Source of the DNA: Persicitalea sp038235275
GTDB lineage: Bacteria > Bacteroidota > Bacteroidia > Cytophagales > Spirosomataceae
Direction of reading: 5' to 3'
Length of the DNA: 64,000 nucleotides
Assembly: GCA_038235275.1 (NCBI GenBank)
Contig: JBBSUC010000012.1
Span: forward strand, 50,072-114,071
This document shows, in pieces, positions 28,101 to 35,332 of the stretch (positions are counted from its first letter, which is position 1; the number at the start of each line of letters is the position of its first letter). Made by a program: the position numbers and the translations under genes. Below the pieces are notes generated by a model. The model made no database searches, was not told the origin of the DNA, and saw nothing but the letters and a program-made list of their open reading frames with translations.

Positions 28101-28595
28101 GCGCACGAGGCGTTTAGGCGATTCTTCTACTTTTTCTAGGATTGGAGCGACAGGGTTGACAATAGAAGCTGAACCCACCGGACTGTTTTCATTGCTGGCT
28201 CGGGCGTCGGTTTTGTCCAGACTCGTTTGCGGGATGCCCGGCAACGGAGTGCCTGTTTCCGTAATCACAAAAGTATACTTCCGAACTTTCTTGACCTTTA
28301 AGTTTATGGGCGCTAGAATCCGGTCCAGGTTGCGCTCCACCGACTGGGAGAAATCGATCGACCGCGTCGGCACAGTGCGGCTGGCGACGAGACGGTCTTC
28401 AAAGACAATCTCGACTTTATAATGCTCCTGTAATTCGAGCAAGATGGTTCGTAATTGGGCGGTGGCTGGCCTACTTACAGCAGGTTTGGGCTGCTGGAAG
28501 TAGGCCAGACTTTGGGAGAATCCGGCCAGGGGCAGTTGGCTGGTCACTAGGAGCGCCAAGCCCAGGGAGCGGGCGGGTATAGGAATTTTGTGCAT
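25113..28595 (-). CDS. SusC-type TonB-dependent transducer with STN signalling domain
   Basis: A 1160-residue outer-membrane transporter. After a signal peptide (ending near FSQS) comes an STN domain at about residues 45-115 (LRTILLELQEHYKVEIVFED), which in FecA-type proteins contacts the anti-sigma factor in the periplasm. Then a carboxypeptidase-like domain (LPGVSVVVKGTTRGTTTNNE), a plug with NPLYVIDGVILN, and the beta barrel. The STN domain and the FecR and sigma genes immediately upstream (FecR stop is one base away) show that ligand binding is signalled to transcription. The carbohydrate ligand is unknown. Confidence 0.95.
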   Translation of the reverse strand: MHKIPIPARSLGLALLVTSQLPLAGFSQSLAYFQQPKPAVSRPATAQLRTILLELQEHYKVEIVFEDRLVASRTVPTRSIDFSQSVERNLDRILAPINLKVKKVRKYTFVITETGTPLPGIPQTSLDKTDARASNENSPVGSASIVNPVAPILEKVEESPKRLVRGTVTDENNAGLPGVSVVVKGTTRGTTTNNEGKFELAVVETNPTLVFSFVGFMTQEIQLNNQSQLDIRMAVDDKSLDEVVVVGYGVQRKSDLTGAVGAVKGETLRERPVASLNQALSGRITGVNVSTNSGRPGGRANIRIRGNTSVSVANNPLYVIDGVILNATDLANGSTPIDFINPNDIASVEVLKDASATAIYGARGANGVILVTTKRGSDGGRVTYDTEFSVGVLPKKIPLLNSEEFLRAEDIAYQNAQKYDPVGWAGGKFTDPKTKRTDPLLFDASGKPLYDTDWQDESFRRAKTQNHQLGFSGGNGKDAFGLYLGYRNEEGLMKASYLKRYSGRFVMDSQIKKWLKVGGSLSYNDQNENQVDPLGGGGIIPMRQVLEELPIIPVKYPDGRWGSNENYPGMEGGGSPIQVITERIYLVKTQTMLGSVYTNINLAKGLELRTTLGTNIINQRIDYYGGRTLNYISRNQGGDASINDSRHNSWQFENYLTYNTRFASIHSLNALLGVAWQHVDRFTSRAQSQRFQDDYFQFNNLGAGAVAVAPSSSTSAYGLNSYFGRINYGLKDRYLLTFTGRIDGSSKFGSANQYALFPSAALAWRVTEEEFMKGIPTISNLKIRASIGSTGNSEITAYQALAGLGNYSVIFNGARQVGIGINRLANPDLRWEKTLQADAGVELGLFNNRITLEADIYRKLTTNMLLNAPVPSSSGFTTVSQNVGSMVNQGAEFAINTVNFATPKFTWNSTFNISFNRNRVKSLTGGADIFPGSTIIREGEPVGSFFGFVHLGTWNTSEESEATKFLKKPGDIKYQDTNGDGKINDNDRVVIGKGIPDGFGTFLNTFGYGNLELTVDLQFMFGNDVLFRSKHSAEDRVGIANSFKTVLLGWTPENQDTPLAQLRPVSAGYNTNNDTYRVQDGSFLRGRNILLAYRFSNTVLDKLHLNRLRAFVSAQNFFLKTKFQGYDPEVSTSGAAFDQGVDLYAYPKPRVFMVGLNIGL

Positions 28596-28596
28596 A

Positions 28597-29613
28597 TTAA
28601 AGGGGTTTAGAAATAGTTTCCTGACTGCTTAAAACGATATGATCCTTCTCTTTTTTGGTTTGTAAATTCAGTACCTCCACTAAGATGGCAACTAGTTCCT
28701 CAGCAGTTTCGGCCTTGAAGTTTCCGCTGATGGTGCGGGCAGCAATTTCGTCGCTGCCAGGCCGGATCATCACGCCAAAATTCTCCGCCATGATGGCGCA
28801 GATTTCCCGCACCGAGGTGTTGTCAAACGCGAAGCAATGTTCCTTCCAGGCAACTTCCTCAGCAGTTTTGCGGATGCGCTGCCGGGTCAGGCGACCTTCC
28901 GGGTTCAGGATCACCAATTCGCCGGGTTCCATCAGCAGTTTTTTCTTCCGGGAATTCTTTTCGTAATCGAGGCGGATTTTTCCTTTGCTCAGGGCAACCC
29001 TTGTCCCCCGCGGCCGGGCAAACACGGTGAACTCGGTACCCAATACCTCGACCTGAAATTGCTCGGATGTTTTGACCACAAACCGTTGATCGGTGGCTGT
29101 GTGCCGGACAGAAAATTCTGCTTCCCCCCTAAGAACCACTTCCCGTACTTCACCGTCGAAACCAAAGCGGGGTACCAAGAGCGACGAATTGGCGTTCAGC
29201 GTCACCCGGCTGCCGTCGCTTAGGTCGATCGTGCGGGTCTTACCGTACCCCGTCGTGTATTCCTTATTCAAGATGGGTTCACCAAACAGCCACGCCCCCA
29301 CGCCCAGCATCAGGGTGATACTGGCAGCAATTTGCCAGAAGCGCCAGCGAAGCAAGCGGCTAGAGGCGGTCTCTTCAAAAAAAGGAGGAGTGCCGGATTC
29401 GTGTTGCTTGATTTGCTCCATGATATTGGCAAAAGCCGTGTCGGCGTCGGGCCGATATTGGGGCGATTGCATTTCCCATTTGTAGAGACAGCGGTGAAAA
29501 TATTCAGTATTCTCAGCATCTTTCAGCCAATCTTCCACGGCCTTTTTTTCCAACGGAGTCGCTCGACCCGCCAAGTACTCGAAGAGTGTGTGTTTGGAAA
29601 TATCCTGTTTCAT
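28597..29613 (-). CDS. FecR-family anti-sigma factor
   Basis: A 338-residue membrane protein from ATG 29613 (MKQDISKHTLFEYLAGRATP); the frame stays open to 29784, but that overlaps the sigma gene. The cytoplasmic N-terminal part (about residues 1-95) holds the sigma factor. One transmembrane helix follows (IAASITLMLGVGAWLFG). The FecR periplasmic domain has TGYGKTRTIDLSDGSRVTLN. A C-terminal DUF4974/STN-like domain (FAFDNTSVREICAIMAENFG) probably meets the STN domain of SusC. It restrains the ECF sigma factor until the transporter binds its ligand. Confidence 0.93.
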   Translation of the reverse strand: MKQDISKHTLFEYLAGRATPLEKKAVEDWLKDAENTEYFHRCLYKWEMQSPQYRPDADTAFANIMEQIKQHESGTPPFFEETASSRLLRWRFWQIAASITLMLGVGAWLFGEPILNKEYTTGYGKTRTIDLSDGSRVTLNANSSLLVPRFGFDGEVREVVLRGEAEFSVRHTATDQRFVVKTSEQFQVEVLGTEFTVFARPRGTRVALSKGKIRLDYEKNSRKKKLLMEPGELVILNPEGRLTRQRIRKTAEEVAWKEHCFAFDNTSVREICAIMAENFGVMIRPGSDEIAARTISGNFKAETAEELVAILVEVLNLQTKKEKDHIVLSSQETISKPL

Positions 29614-29627
29614 CGGAAAAGTATCGC

Positions 29628-30257
29628 TCAGGGTAGCAACCACTCGCTCCGCAGGGCCTGGCGCAGATGGCGCAACGCCTTGGAGATATGGGCTTCCACG
29701 GTTTTGGGGGAAATTTGGAGTTCGTCGGCAATTTCCTGGTACTTCTTGTCTTCGAAGCGGCTCAACAGAAACACCCGCTGGCACTGCGCGGGCAGTTGCG
29801 CGATGCTCTCGTTGACTTTTAAGAAAAGCTGGTTGTAATGGATTTCGGCGTCGGGGCCAACCGTCTGGGTATCTTGCTGATTTTCTGAATAGGCATTTAG
29901 CGGAGAAGTTCGTCCCAACTCACGGCGTAGGTAGGTGTACGCCTCATTGCGCACCGAACGGAAAAGATAACTAAGAAAGGAACTATTGATGTGGCGGTAG
30001 GCCTCCGACTTGTAGAATTGGAAGAACACCTCACCAACCAAATCTTCAGCAATCTGCTTGGAATACACAAAGCGGACGGCGTGGGAGCAAAGTGGAGCGT
30101 GGTAGCGGCGGAAAAGGAGTTCCAGCCCGGTGCGGGCATCCTCCGCAAAGGTTTGACGCAGTAATAATTCATCATCCAATTGACAAGCGGAACCATCCCG
30201 GTCAGGAATGAGCGCCTTTTCTTGCTGAAAACCGAGGTTTAGTTTTGAGTCGAGCAT
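29628..30257 (-). CDS. ECF RNA polymerase sigma factor (RpoE-like, Bacteroidota FecI type)
   Basis: A 209-residue sigma-70 family protein. Region 2 is around residues 45-105 (LFRRYHAPLCSHAVRFVYSK, then IAEDLVGEVFFQFYKSEAYR). Region 4 is at the C-terminus (LPAQCQRVFLLSRFEDKKYQ, then EIADELQISPKTVEAHISKA). An N-terminal extension of about 25 residues precedes region 2. It is 14 bp upstream of its anti-sigma gene, a standard arrangement. It should activate the FecR/SusC/SusD operon, and perhaps the neighbouring sulfatases, when the transporter signals. Start ATG 30257. Confidence 0.95.
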   Translation of the reverse strand: MLDSKLNLGFQQEKALIPDRDGSACQLDDELLLRQTFAEDARTGLELLFRRYHAPLCSHAVRFVYSKQIAEDLVGEVFFQFYKSEAYRHINSSFLSYLFRSVRNEAYTYLRRELGRTSPLNAYSENQQDTQTVGPDAEIHYNQLFLKVNESIAQLPAQCQRVFLLSRFEDKKYQEIADELQISPKTVEAHISKALRHLRQALRSEWLLP

Positions 30258-30350
30258 ACAATGAGTGCTGCTAAGTACCCCATTGACTCACAACGGTCCG
30301 TTTACCCTTAGTCTTTTGGATAAAAAATAGAAAAAATATTTTTTTCTTGT

Positions 30351-32213
30351 CTATTTTTTCGCCGAAGCCATGATCTTCTCCGCAGCACGCAGGTCGTAGT
30401 CGGCGTTTTTCTTTTTGTGGTCGATTAATTGCCTGACCGCCGGAAAAGCCGCTTTTGCCTCGGGACCAAGCTGTTCCAAAATATTCAGCGCCTGCACCCT
30501 AGCCATTTGAAGGTCGCTGCTCAAAGCCTCTGTCAGGGTTTGCACCGCCTTGTCCTTTTCACCCAAATGAGTTAAGGCCTCAGCGGCGGCAATCCTGACA
30601 CTTGTTTCTTTGTCTTTCAATAAAGCCATCAGGTCATACTTGGCGGGCGTAGCGTAGTGGCCCATAATGGTGCAGCCCGTAGCCGCCCAATAGCGCACGA
30701 TGGGATCTTTATCAGCCAGCATTTTCATAAGCTGGGTAAGCTTTTTCGGATCACCCTCCGAAGCCAATTCCGCCGCACCTACAACTTTTTTGACATCATA
30801 ATGTCCGCTACGGGCGTAGTCGTAGAGCGGGATAATGTTGGAAATGTCCTCCATCATGGCCTCAGGCAGGAAGCCCACATCTTTGATTTCGATGGCGTAG
30901 TCGTGGTTGGCCTTACGCATTCGTTCCAGCACGGACTTGAATTTGGGATCGCCCGCCAAGTTGTTGACGTTGTGCGGGTCGGCCTCCACGTCGAAGAGTT
31001 CTTCCACGGGCTTGGTTTCCCAGAATTTTTTCTGCACCTCATTGAGCGTTCCGGCCAGGTAGGCTGCTTCCCAGGATTTCATGGAAGGCGCGCGCCACAA
31101 GTACTCTATGTATTGGCCGTAAATCTTGTGCGGCATGTAGTTGCGAATGTATCGGTACTTCTTGTCACGCAGCCCGCGTACTAAATCCATGCGCTCGTCC
31201 ATGCGCCCCCGGAAAGCATGGGCGTACTCGCGTAGGGCGTCGATTTGTTTGCCCAAAAATGCCTTGCCCTGCATATAGTCGGGAATATCCACGCCCGCCA
31301 AACTCAATAGGCTAGGTGCGAAATCCAAAAAGGTAACGATGCGGTCTGTTTTAGTACCAGGCTTGCCAGGTGCGAGGTGCGCATATTTCTTGGGAAAACG
31401 AATGACCAGCGGAATGTGCAGACCCGATTCGTACATGAATCGCTTGCTGCGACCCAGCACGCCGCCGTGGTCGCTGTAATAAAAGACGATGGTATTCTCC
31501 GCCTCACCGGATTTTTCCAAATCAGCCAGCACTTTGCCGACGAAGGTATCCATGTCCTCGACCTTGTCGTAATACTGCGCCCAGTCGTGCCGCATTTCCG
31601 GCGTATCGGGATGGTAGGGCGGCAGCGTTACGTCGGCAGGTTTATGGCGAAGTTTGGCGGTGGGAATGGACTCGTGGAGGCAGCTTTCGTGCGAGATCGT
31701 GGTGTTAAAAATGGCAAAAAACGGCTGTCCCGCCTTGCGGTTGGTATAAGTGGCCTGATTGCTCGACTCGTCCCAGGCGTCTTCCTGATCCTGGGACACG
31801 TTGTAGTCTTTCTTGACGTTGTTGCTGGTGTAGTACCCAGCTGCTTTTAAGTACTTAGGATAAAACTTGACGAAAGTCGGAATGGCGTACCCGCTTCGCA
31901 TATTTTCCGTCCCAATGCAGGGTGGGTACATTCCGGTAATCAAAGTCGAACGGGCGGGCGCACATACGGGCGCGGTGGCAAAGGCATTGGTATAAAGCAC
32001 ACCTTCCGAAGCCAGTTTGTCAATGTTTGGAGTCGTCGCAAACTTATCCCCGTAAGCCCCAATAAACGGGCTATTGTCCTCACTCACAATCCAAAGGATG
32101 TTGGGTCGGTCCGACGCTCGGTGGTCCGTGGATTGTGCTTTCGCATGAAAGAGATTACTGAGCAGGAAAGTCCCAAGGAACAGACTGCCAAAACTCATGA
32201 ACTTTGAACTCAT
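30351..32213 (-). CDS. Sulfatase (Cys type) with C-terminal HEAT repeats
   Basis: A 620-residue exported sulfatase. From ATG 32213 (MSSKFMSFGSLFLGTFLLSN) there is a signal peptide ending HAKAQ; the frame continues upstream to 32288 and would overlap the neighbouring gene. RPNILWIVSEDNSPFIGAYG is the alkaline-phosphatase-superfamily metal block. CAPARSTLITG (Cys84) is the CxPSR-like site whose cysteine becomes formylglycine. FYYSDHGGVLGRSKRFMYES is the second metal region. From about residue 510 to the end HEAT-type repeats follow (VRYWAATGCTIMGHYA, VRIAAAEALTHLGEKDKAVQ), an unusual addition. Its start is 53 bp from the next sulfatase's stop, so the two form an operon. The substrate glycan is unknown. 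Confidence 0.93.
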   Translation of the reverse strand: MSSKFMSFGSLFLGTFLLSNLFHAKAQSTDHRASDRPNILWIVSEDNSPFIGAYGDKFATTPNIDKLASEGVLYTNAFATAPVCAPARSTLITGMYPPCIGTENMRSGYAIPTFVKFYPKYLKAAGYYTSNNVKKDYNVSQDQEDAWDESSNQATYTNRKAGQPFFAIFNTTISHESCLHESIPTAKLRHKPADVTLPPYHPDTPEMRHDWAQYYDKVEDMDTFVGKVLADLEKSGEAENTIVFYYSDHGGVLGRSKRFMYESGLHIPLVIRFPKKYAHLAPGKPGTKTDRIVTFLDFAPSLLSLAGVDIPDYMQGKAFLGKQIDALREYAHAFRGRMDERMDLVRGLRDKKYRYIRNYMPHKIYGQYIEYLWRAPSMKSWEAAYLAGTLNEVQKKFWETKPVEELFDVEADPHNVNNLAGDPKFKSVLERMRKANHDYAIEIKDVGFLPEAMMEDISNIIPLYDYARSGHYDVKKVVGAAELASEGDPKKLTQLMKMLADKDPIVRYWAATGCTIMGHYATPAKYDLMALLKDKETSVRIAAAEALTHLGEKDKAVQTLTEALSSDLQMARVQALNILEQLGPEAKAAFPAVRQLIDHKKKNADYDLRAAEKIMASAKK

Positions 32214-32265
32214 AACCAGCACGGGCTGCCCCGTCATAAACTTTGAACCGCCAGGCGGCCCTATT

Positions 32266-33729
32266 TTAAAAAGGTCCTTTTGCCCCAATCCGCGTTGCGT
32301 TCTTCGCCTCGCCGGGCATTTCTCCGCGCAGACTTTGTTTTTGGGCAGACAGCGGCTTGCCCGTTTCGCGGTGATACCAGTCGGGCGTCATGGTTTTGGG
32401 AACGGTATCGCCCGTTTCATCCTGCCATTGTTTAAGCACTTTGCGCAGCTTTTCTACTTCTACCGCGTAGGCGGGATTTGTAATTCTATTCTCTTCCTGA
32501 ATCGAATCCTTATTTACATCGAAAAATTCTTCCTCCGGCCGAGGCGAGCGGAAAACGTCCTCCTGAATGGCCGTCAGTTTGCCTCTTTTATGCCCTGCCT
32601 TCAAATCAAGGGCCGAAGGACTTTGGTTGGCGTCGATTGGTCCTTCGTTGGTGAGTTCGGGGCGCTTATTGATGACGTAGAGGAAATCTTTGGTCCGCAC
32701 CGCCCGCTCGTATGCCTCGTAATCGTGCCAGTTGTGTTCCGAAAAGACGTAATTTCGGAATTTCAGATTGGGGTTTTTGAACAACTCAAAAAAACTCACC
32801 CCCTGCGTCGTTTTGGATGGCCCAACCTGGGCAACTTGCAGCAGGGTAGGCGCAATGTCGATGCTGCTGACCAGGCTTTCGCAAATTGTCCCCATTTTTG
32901 GTATGCCCTCGGGCCATTTGACCACGAATGGCGTCCGCATTCCGGTATCGTAGACGCGCGTCTTGCTGCCCGAGAACGGACGGCCGTTATCGGCCATGAA
33001 AATGATGAGCGTATTGTCAGCGATACCCTGCCGTTCCAGTTCTTGCTGCAACTCGCCGAGGTAGCGGTCAATGCGGCCAATCTCATTATAGTAGGCAGCC
33101 AGGTCGGTGCGGGTGTCGGGCGTGTCCAGCAGCGGCGGGGGAATGGTGACGTCCTTGCCCGGATCGTGCGGCTGCGGGAAACTATCCACCGCCGACCAGG
33201 GCCGGTGGGCGTCGAAGGGCGCAAACCAAAAGAAAAAGGGCTGGTCTTTGGGACGATCTTGCAGAATTTTAACCCACATTTTCTCCCCGCCTTCACCCAC
33301 CTGTTTGCGGTCGTTAATCATCAAATCGTAAGCCCGACGTGTGTTGGGACCCTCATGGAACTTGCCGGAATGCGCCGTGTAATAGCCACTTTTTTTCATC
33401 AACTCCGGGAAATACTCCAAATGCGCGGGAAGCGGCGTGTGCAGTTCCGCCGCCCCGGTATTGTGCGGGTAGCGGCCCGTTAGAATACTCGTCCGGCTGG
33501 GACTGCACGAACTGGCCGTGAGATAAAAATTGGTGAATTGCAGACCTTCCTTTGCCATGCGGTCGATGTTTGGCGTACGGATTTTAGTATTCCCGTAGCA
33601 GCCAATATCCTCAGCCGAAATATCATCACCAATGATGAAGACGATGTTGGGTTGGGAGTTCAGCAAATCTCTTTGAGCAAAACAACTCAAAGAAATGGCA
33701 AACAGTACACACAAAAGTCTGAATCTCAT
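32266..33729 (-). CDS. Sulfatase (Cys type)
   Basis: A 487-residue exported sulfatase. From ATG 33729 (MRFRLLCVLFAISLSCFAQR) the signal peptide is clear; an upstream TTG at 33738 is also in frame. QPNIVFIIGDDISAEDIGCY is the N-terminal metal block with two Asp. CSPSRTSILTGRYPHNTGA (Cys75) is the formylglycine site. TLIIFMADNGRPF is the later metal block. Length and layout resemble N-sulfoglucosamine sulfohydrolase/heparan-type and other polysaccharide sulfatases (family S1); subfamily cannot be set by eye. It lies directly upstream of the HEAT-sulfatase gene and 18 bp downstream of the ATP-grasp gene. Confidence 0.93.
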   Translation of the reverse strand: MRFRLLCVLFAISLSCFAQRDLLNSQPNIVFIIGDDISAEDIGCYGNTKIRTPNIDRMAKEGLQFTNFYLTASSCSPSRTSILTGRYPHNTGAAELHTPLPAHLEYFPELMKKSGYYTAHSGKFHEGPNTRRAYDLMINDRKQVGEGGEKMWVKILQDRPKDQPFFFWFAPFDAHRPWSAVDSFPQPHDPGKDVTIPPPLLDTPDTRTDLAAYYNEIGRIDRYLGELQQELERQGIADNTLIIFMADNGRPFSGSKTRVYDTGMRTPFVVKWPEGIPKMGTICESLVSSIDIAPTLLQVAQVGPSKTTQGVSFFELFKNPNLKFRNYVFSEHNWHDYEAYERAVRTKDFLYVINKRPELTNEGPIDANQSPSALDLKAGHKRGKLTAIQEDVFRSPRPEEEFFDVNKDSIQEENRITNPAYAVEVEKLRKVLKQWQDETGDTVPKTMTPDWYHRETGKPLSAQKQSLRGEMPGEAKNATRIGAKGPF

Positions 33730-33746
33730 AACTCTCAACTCTTAAC

Positions 33747-35177
33747 TTAATATAGAACCCAAGTATCCTTCCCGCCGCCCCCCTGGGACGAGTTCACCAC
33801 CAGCGAACCCTTGCGTAGCGCCACCCGCGTCAAGCCGCCGGGCATGACGTGAATGTCCTCCCCGTACAAAATGTAGGGCCGCAAGTCTACGTGTCGACCT
33901 TCGGCGTGGTCCTGCATCATGCAGGGGACGCGCGAGAGCGATATGGTGGGCTGGGCGATGTAGTTGCGGGGGTTATCCCGGATTTTCCGGCGGAACTCTT
34001 CGTGTTCTTGGGGCGTAGCTTTGGGGCCGATCATCATGCCGTAACCGCCCGCCTCGTTGGCTTCTTTCACCACGAGTTGCTCGATATTTTTCATCACGTA
34101 GTCGAAATCCTCCGGTTCGCGGCAGATGTAGGTTTTTACGTTTGGAATGATGGCCTCTTCGTCGAGGTAGTACTTGATGATGCGCGGCACGTAAGCGTAA
34201 ATCACCTTGTCGTCGGCGACGCCCGTGCCGGGGGCGTTGGCCAGGGCCACGCGCCCCTGCTTGAAGACCTCGAAAATCCCTGGCACGCCCAACAACGAAT
34301 CGGGATTGAAAACTTTGGGGTCGAGGAAAGTGTCATCGATGCGGCGGTAGATTACGTCTACAATCTCGAAACCCTTGGTGGTGCGCATCTTGACGAAGCC
34401 GTCGGCTACCACCAAATCGCGGGCATCCACCAGTTCGACGCCCATTTGTTGGGCCAGGTACGAATGTTCGAAGTAGGCCGAGTTGTAAATACCTGGTGTC
34501 AACACCACCACGTTGGGGTTGGGGCGTTCGCTCAAATGCTGGAGCATATGGTGCAACCGGGTGGCGTAATCCGACACGGGCCGCACGCCGGTGCGGGCCA
34601 GCACGTCGGGGAAAAGTTGCTTGGAAAGCTCCCGGTTTTCCAGCATATAGGACACGCCCGACGGACAGCGCAGGTTATCTTCCAGCACCATGAATTTACC
34701 GTCGTCGCCCCGGATGAGGTCGGTGCCAGTGATATGGCACCAGATGCCCCTGGGTGGCGTGATGCCCCGGCAAGCTTCCAGGTAACACTTGCTGGACTCG
34801 ATCAAGTCGCGAGGCACGACGTTGTCGTTCAGGATGTTCTGGTCATTATAGACGTCGTGGATAAACATATTCAGGGCCTTGATGCGCTGCTTGAGGCCGC
34901 GCTCCATTTCGTCCCATTCCCGGCCCGTGAGTACTCTGGGAATAATGTCAATGGGCATAGTACGCTCGGTGCCTTCGCCCTCGGAATACACGTTGAAGGT
35001 GATGCCCATCGAAAGCATGGAGCGCTCCGCGGTCTGCTGGCGGTTGAGTAAGTCCTGGCTGGTGAGGGTCTCAAATTTGGTTTTCAGGTGTTCGTAGCCG
35101 GGCCGAATTTGGCCTTCGGGCTGAAACATTTCGTCGTAAAAAGCTTCGGAATTATAATCGGCAAAGGAAAAATTCAT
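33747..35177 (-). CDS. Circularly permuted type 2 ATP-grasp protein
   Basis: A 476-residue cytosolic protein (MNFSFADYNSEAFYDEMFQP). Blocks ERTMPIDIIPRVLTGREWDE, LEACRGITPPRGIWCHITGT, DNLRCPSGVSYMLENR and KEANEAGGYGMMIGPKA belong to the circularly permuted ATP-grasp type 2 family. The C-terminus ends SQGGGGKDTWVLY, as usual in complete members. These proteins are thought to ligate amino acids to a peptide or protein by ATP-dependent peptide-bond formation. They are usually followed by an alpha-E domain gene and a transglutaminase-like gene; neither is here, so the partner genes are missing from this neighbourhood. Confidence 0.93.
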   Translation of the reverse strand: MNFSFADYNSEAFYDEMFQPEGQIRPGYEHLKTKFETLTSQDLLNRQQTAERSMLSMGITFNVYSEGEGTERTMPIDIIPRVLTGREWDEMERGLKQRIKALNMFIHDVYNDQNILNDNVVPRDLIESSKCYLEACRGITPPRGIWCHITGTDLIRGDDGKFMVLEDNLRCPSGVSYMLENRELSKQLFPDVLARTGVRPVSDYATRLHHMLQHLSERPNPNVVVLTPGIYNSAYFEHSYLAQQMGVELVDARDLVVADGFVKMRTTKGFEIVDVIYRRIDDTFLDPKVFNPDSLLGVPGIFEVFKQGRVALANAPGTGVADDKVIYAYVPRIIKYYLDEEAIIPNVKTYICREPEDFDYVMKNIEQLVVKEANEAGGYGMMIGPKATPQEHEEFRRKIRDNPRNYIAQPTISLSRVPCMMQDHAEGRHVDLRPYILYGEDIHVMPGGLTRVALRKGSLVVNSSQGGGGKDTWVLY

Positions 35178-35332
35178 AGGTTTCTTAATAAATTCAGATG
35201 GATTGGTGCTTACTGCCGAACAATTTATGGCGGACGATTGGTTTTACCAAATTATTGAAATTTTTAGTTTTCGTTACGTTTTTTAAGCAAATTTCTGCGC
35301 TATTTGCCAACCGACTTCGTTTACTGCCTACC

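Noticed and set aside
33849..35051. A 400-codon open frame on the plus strand opposite the ATP-grasp gene
   Set aside because: It has no recognisable motifs and mirrors a strongly supported gene on the other strand; long antisense frames are common where codon use is biased. The same holds for 32197-33483, 21283-22299 and 52901-54049.
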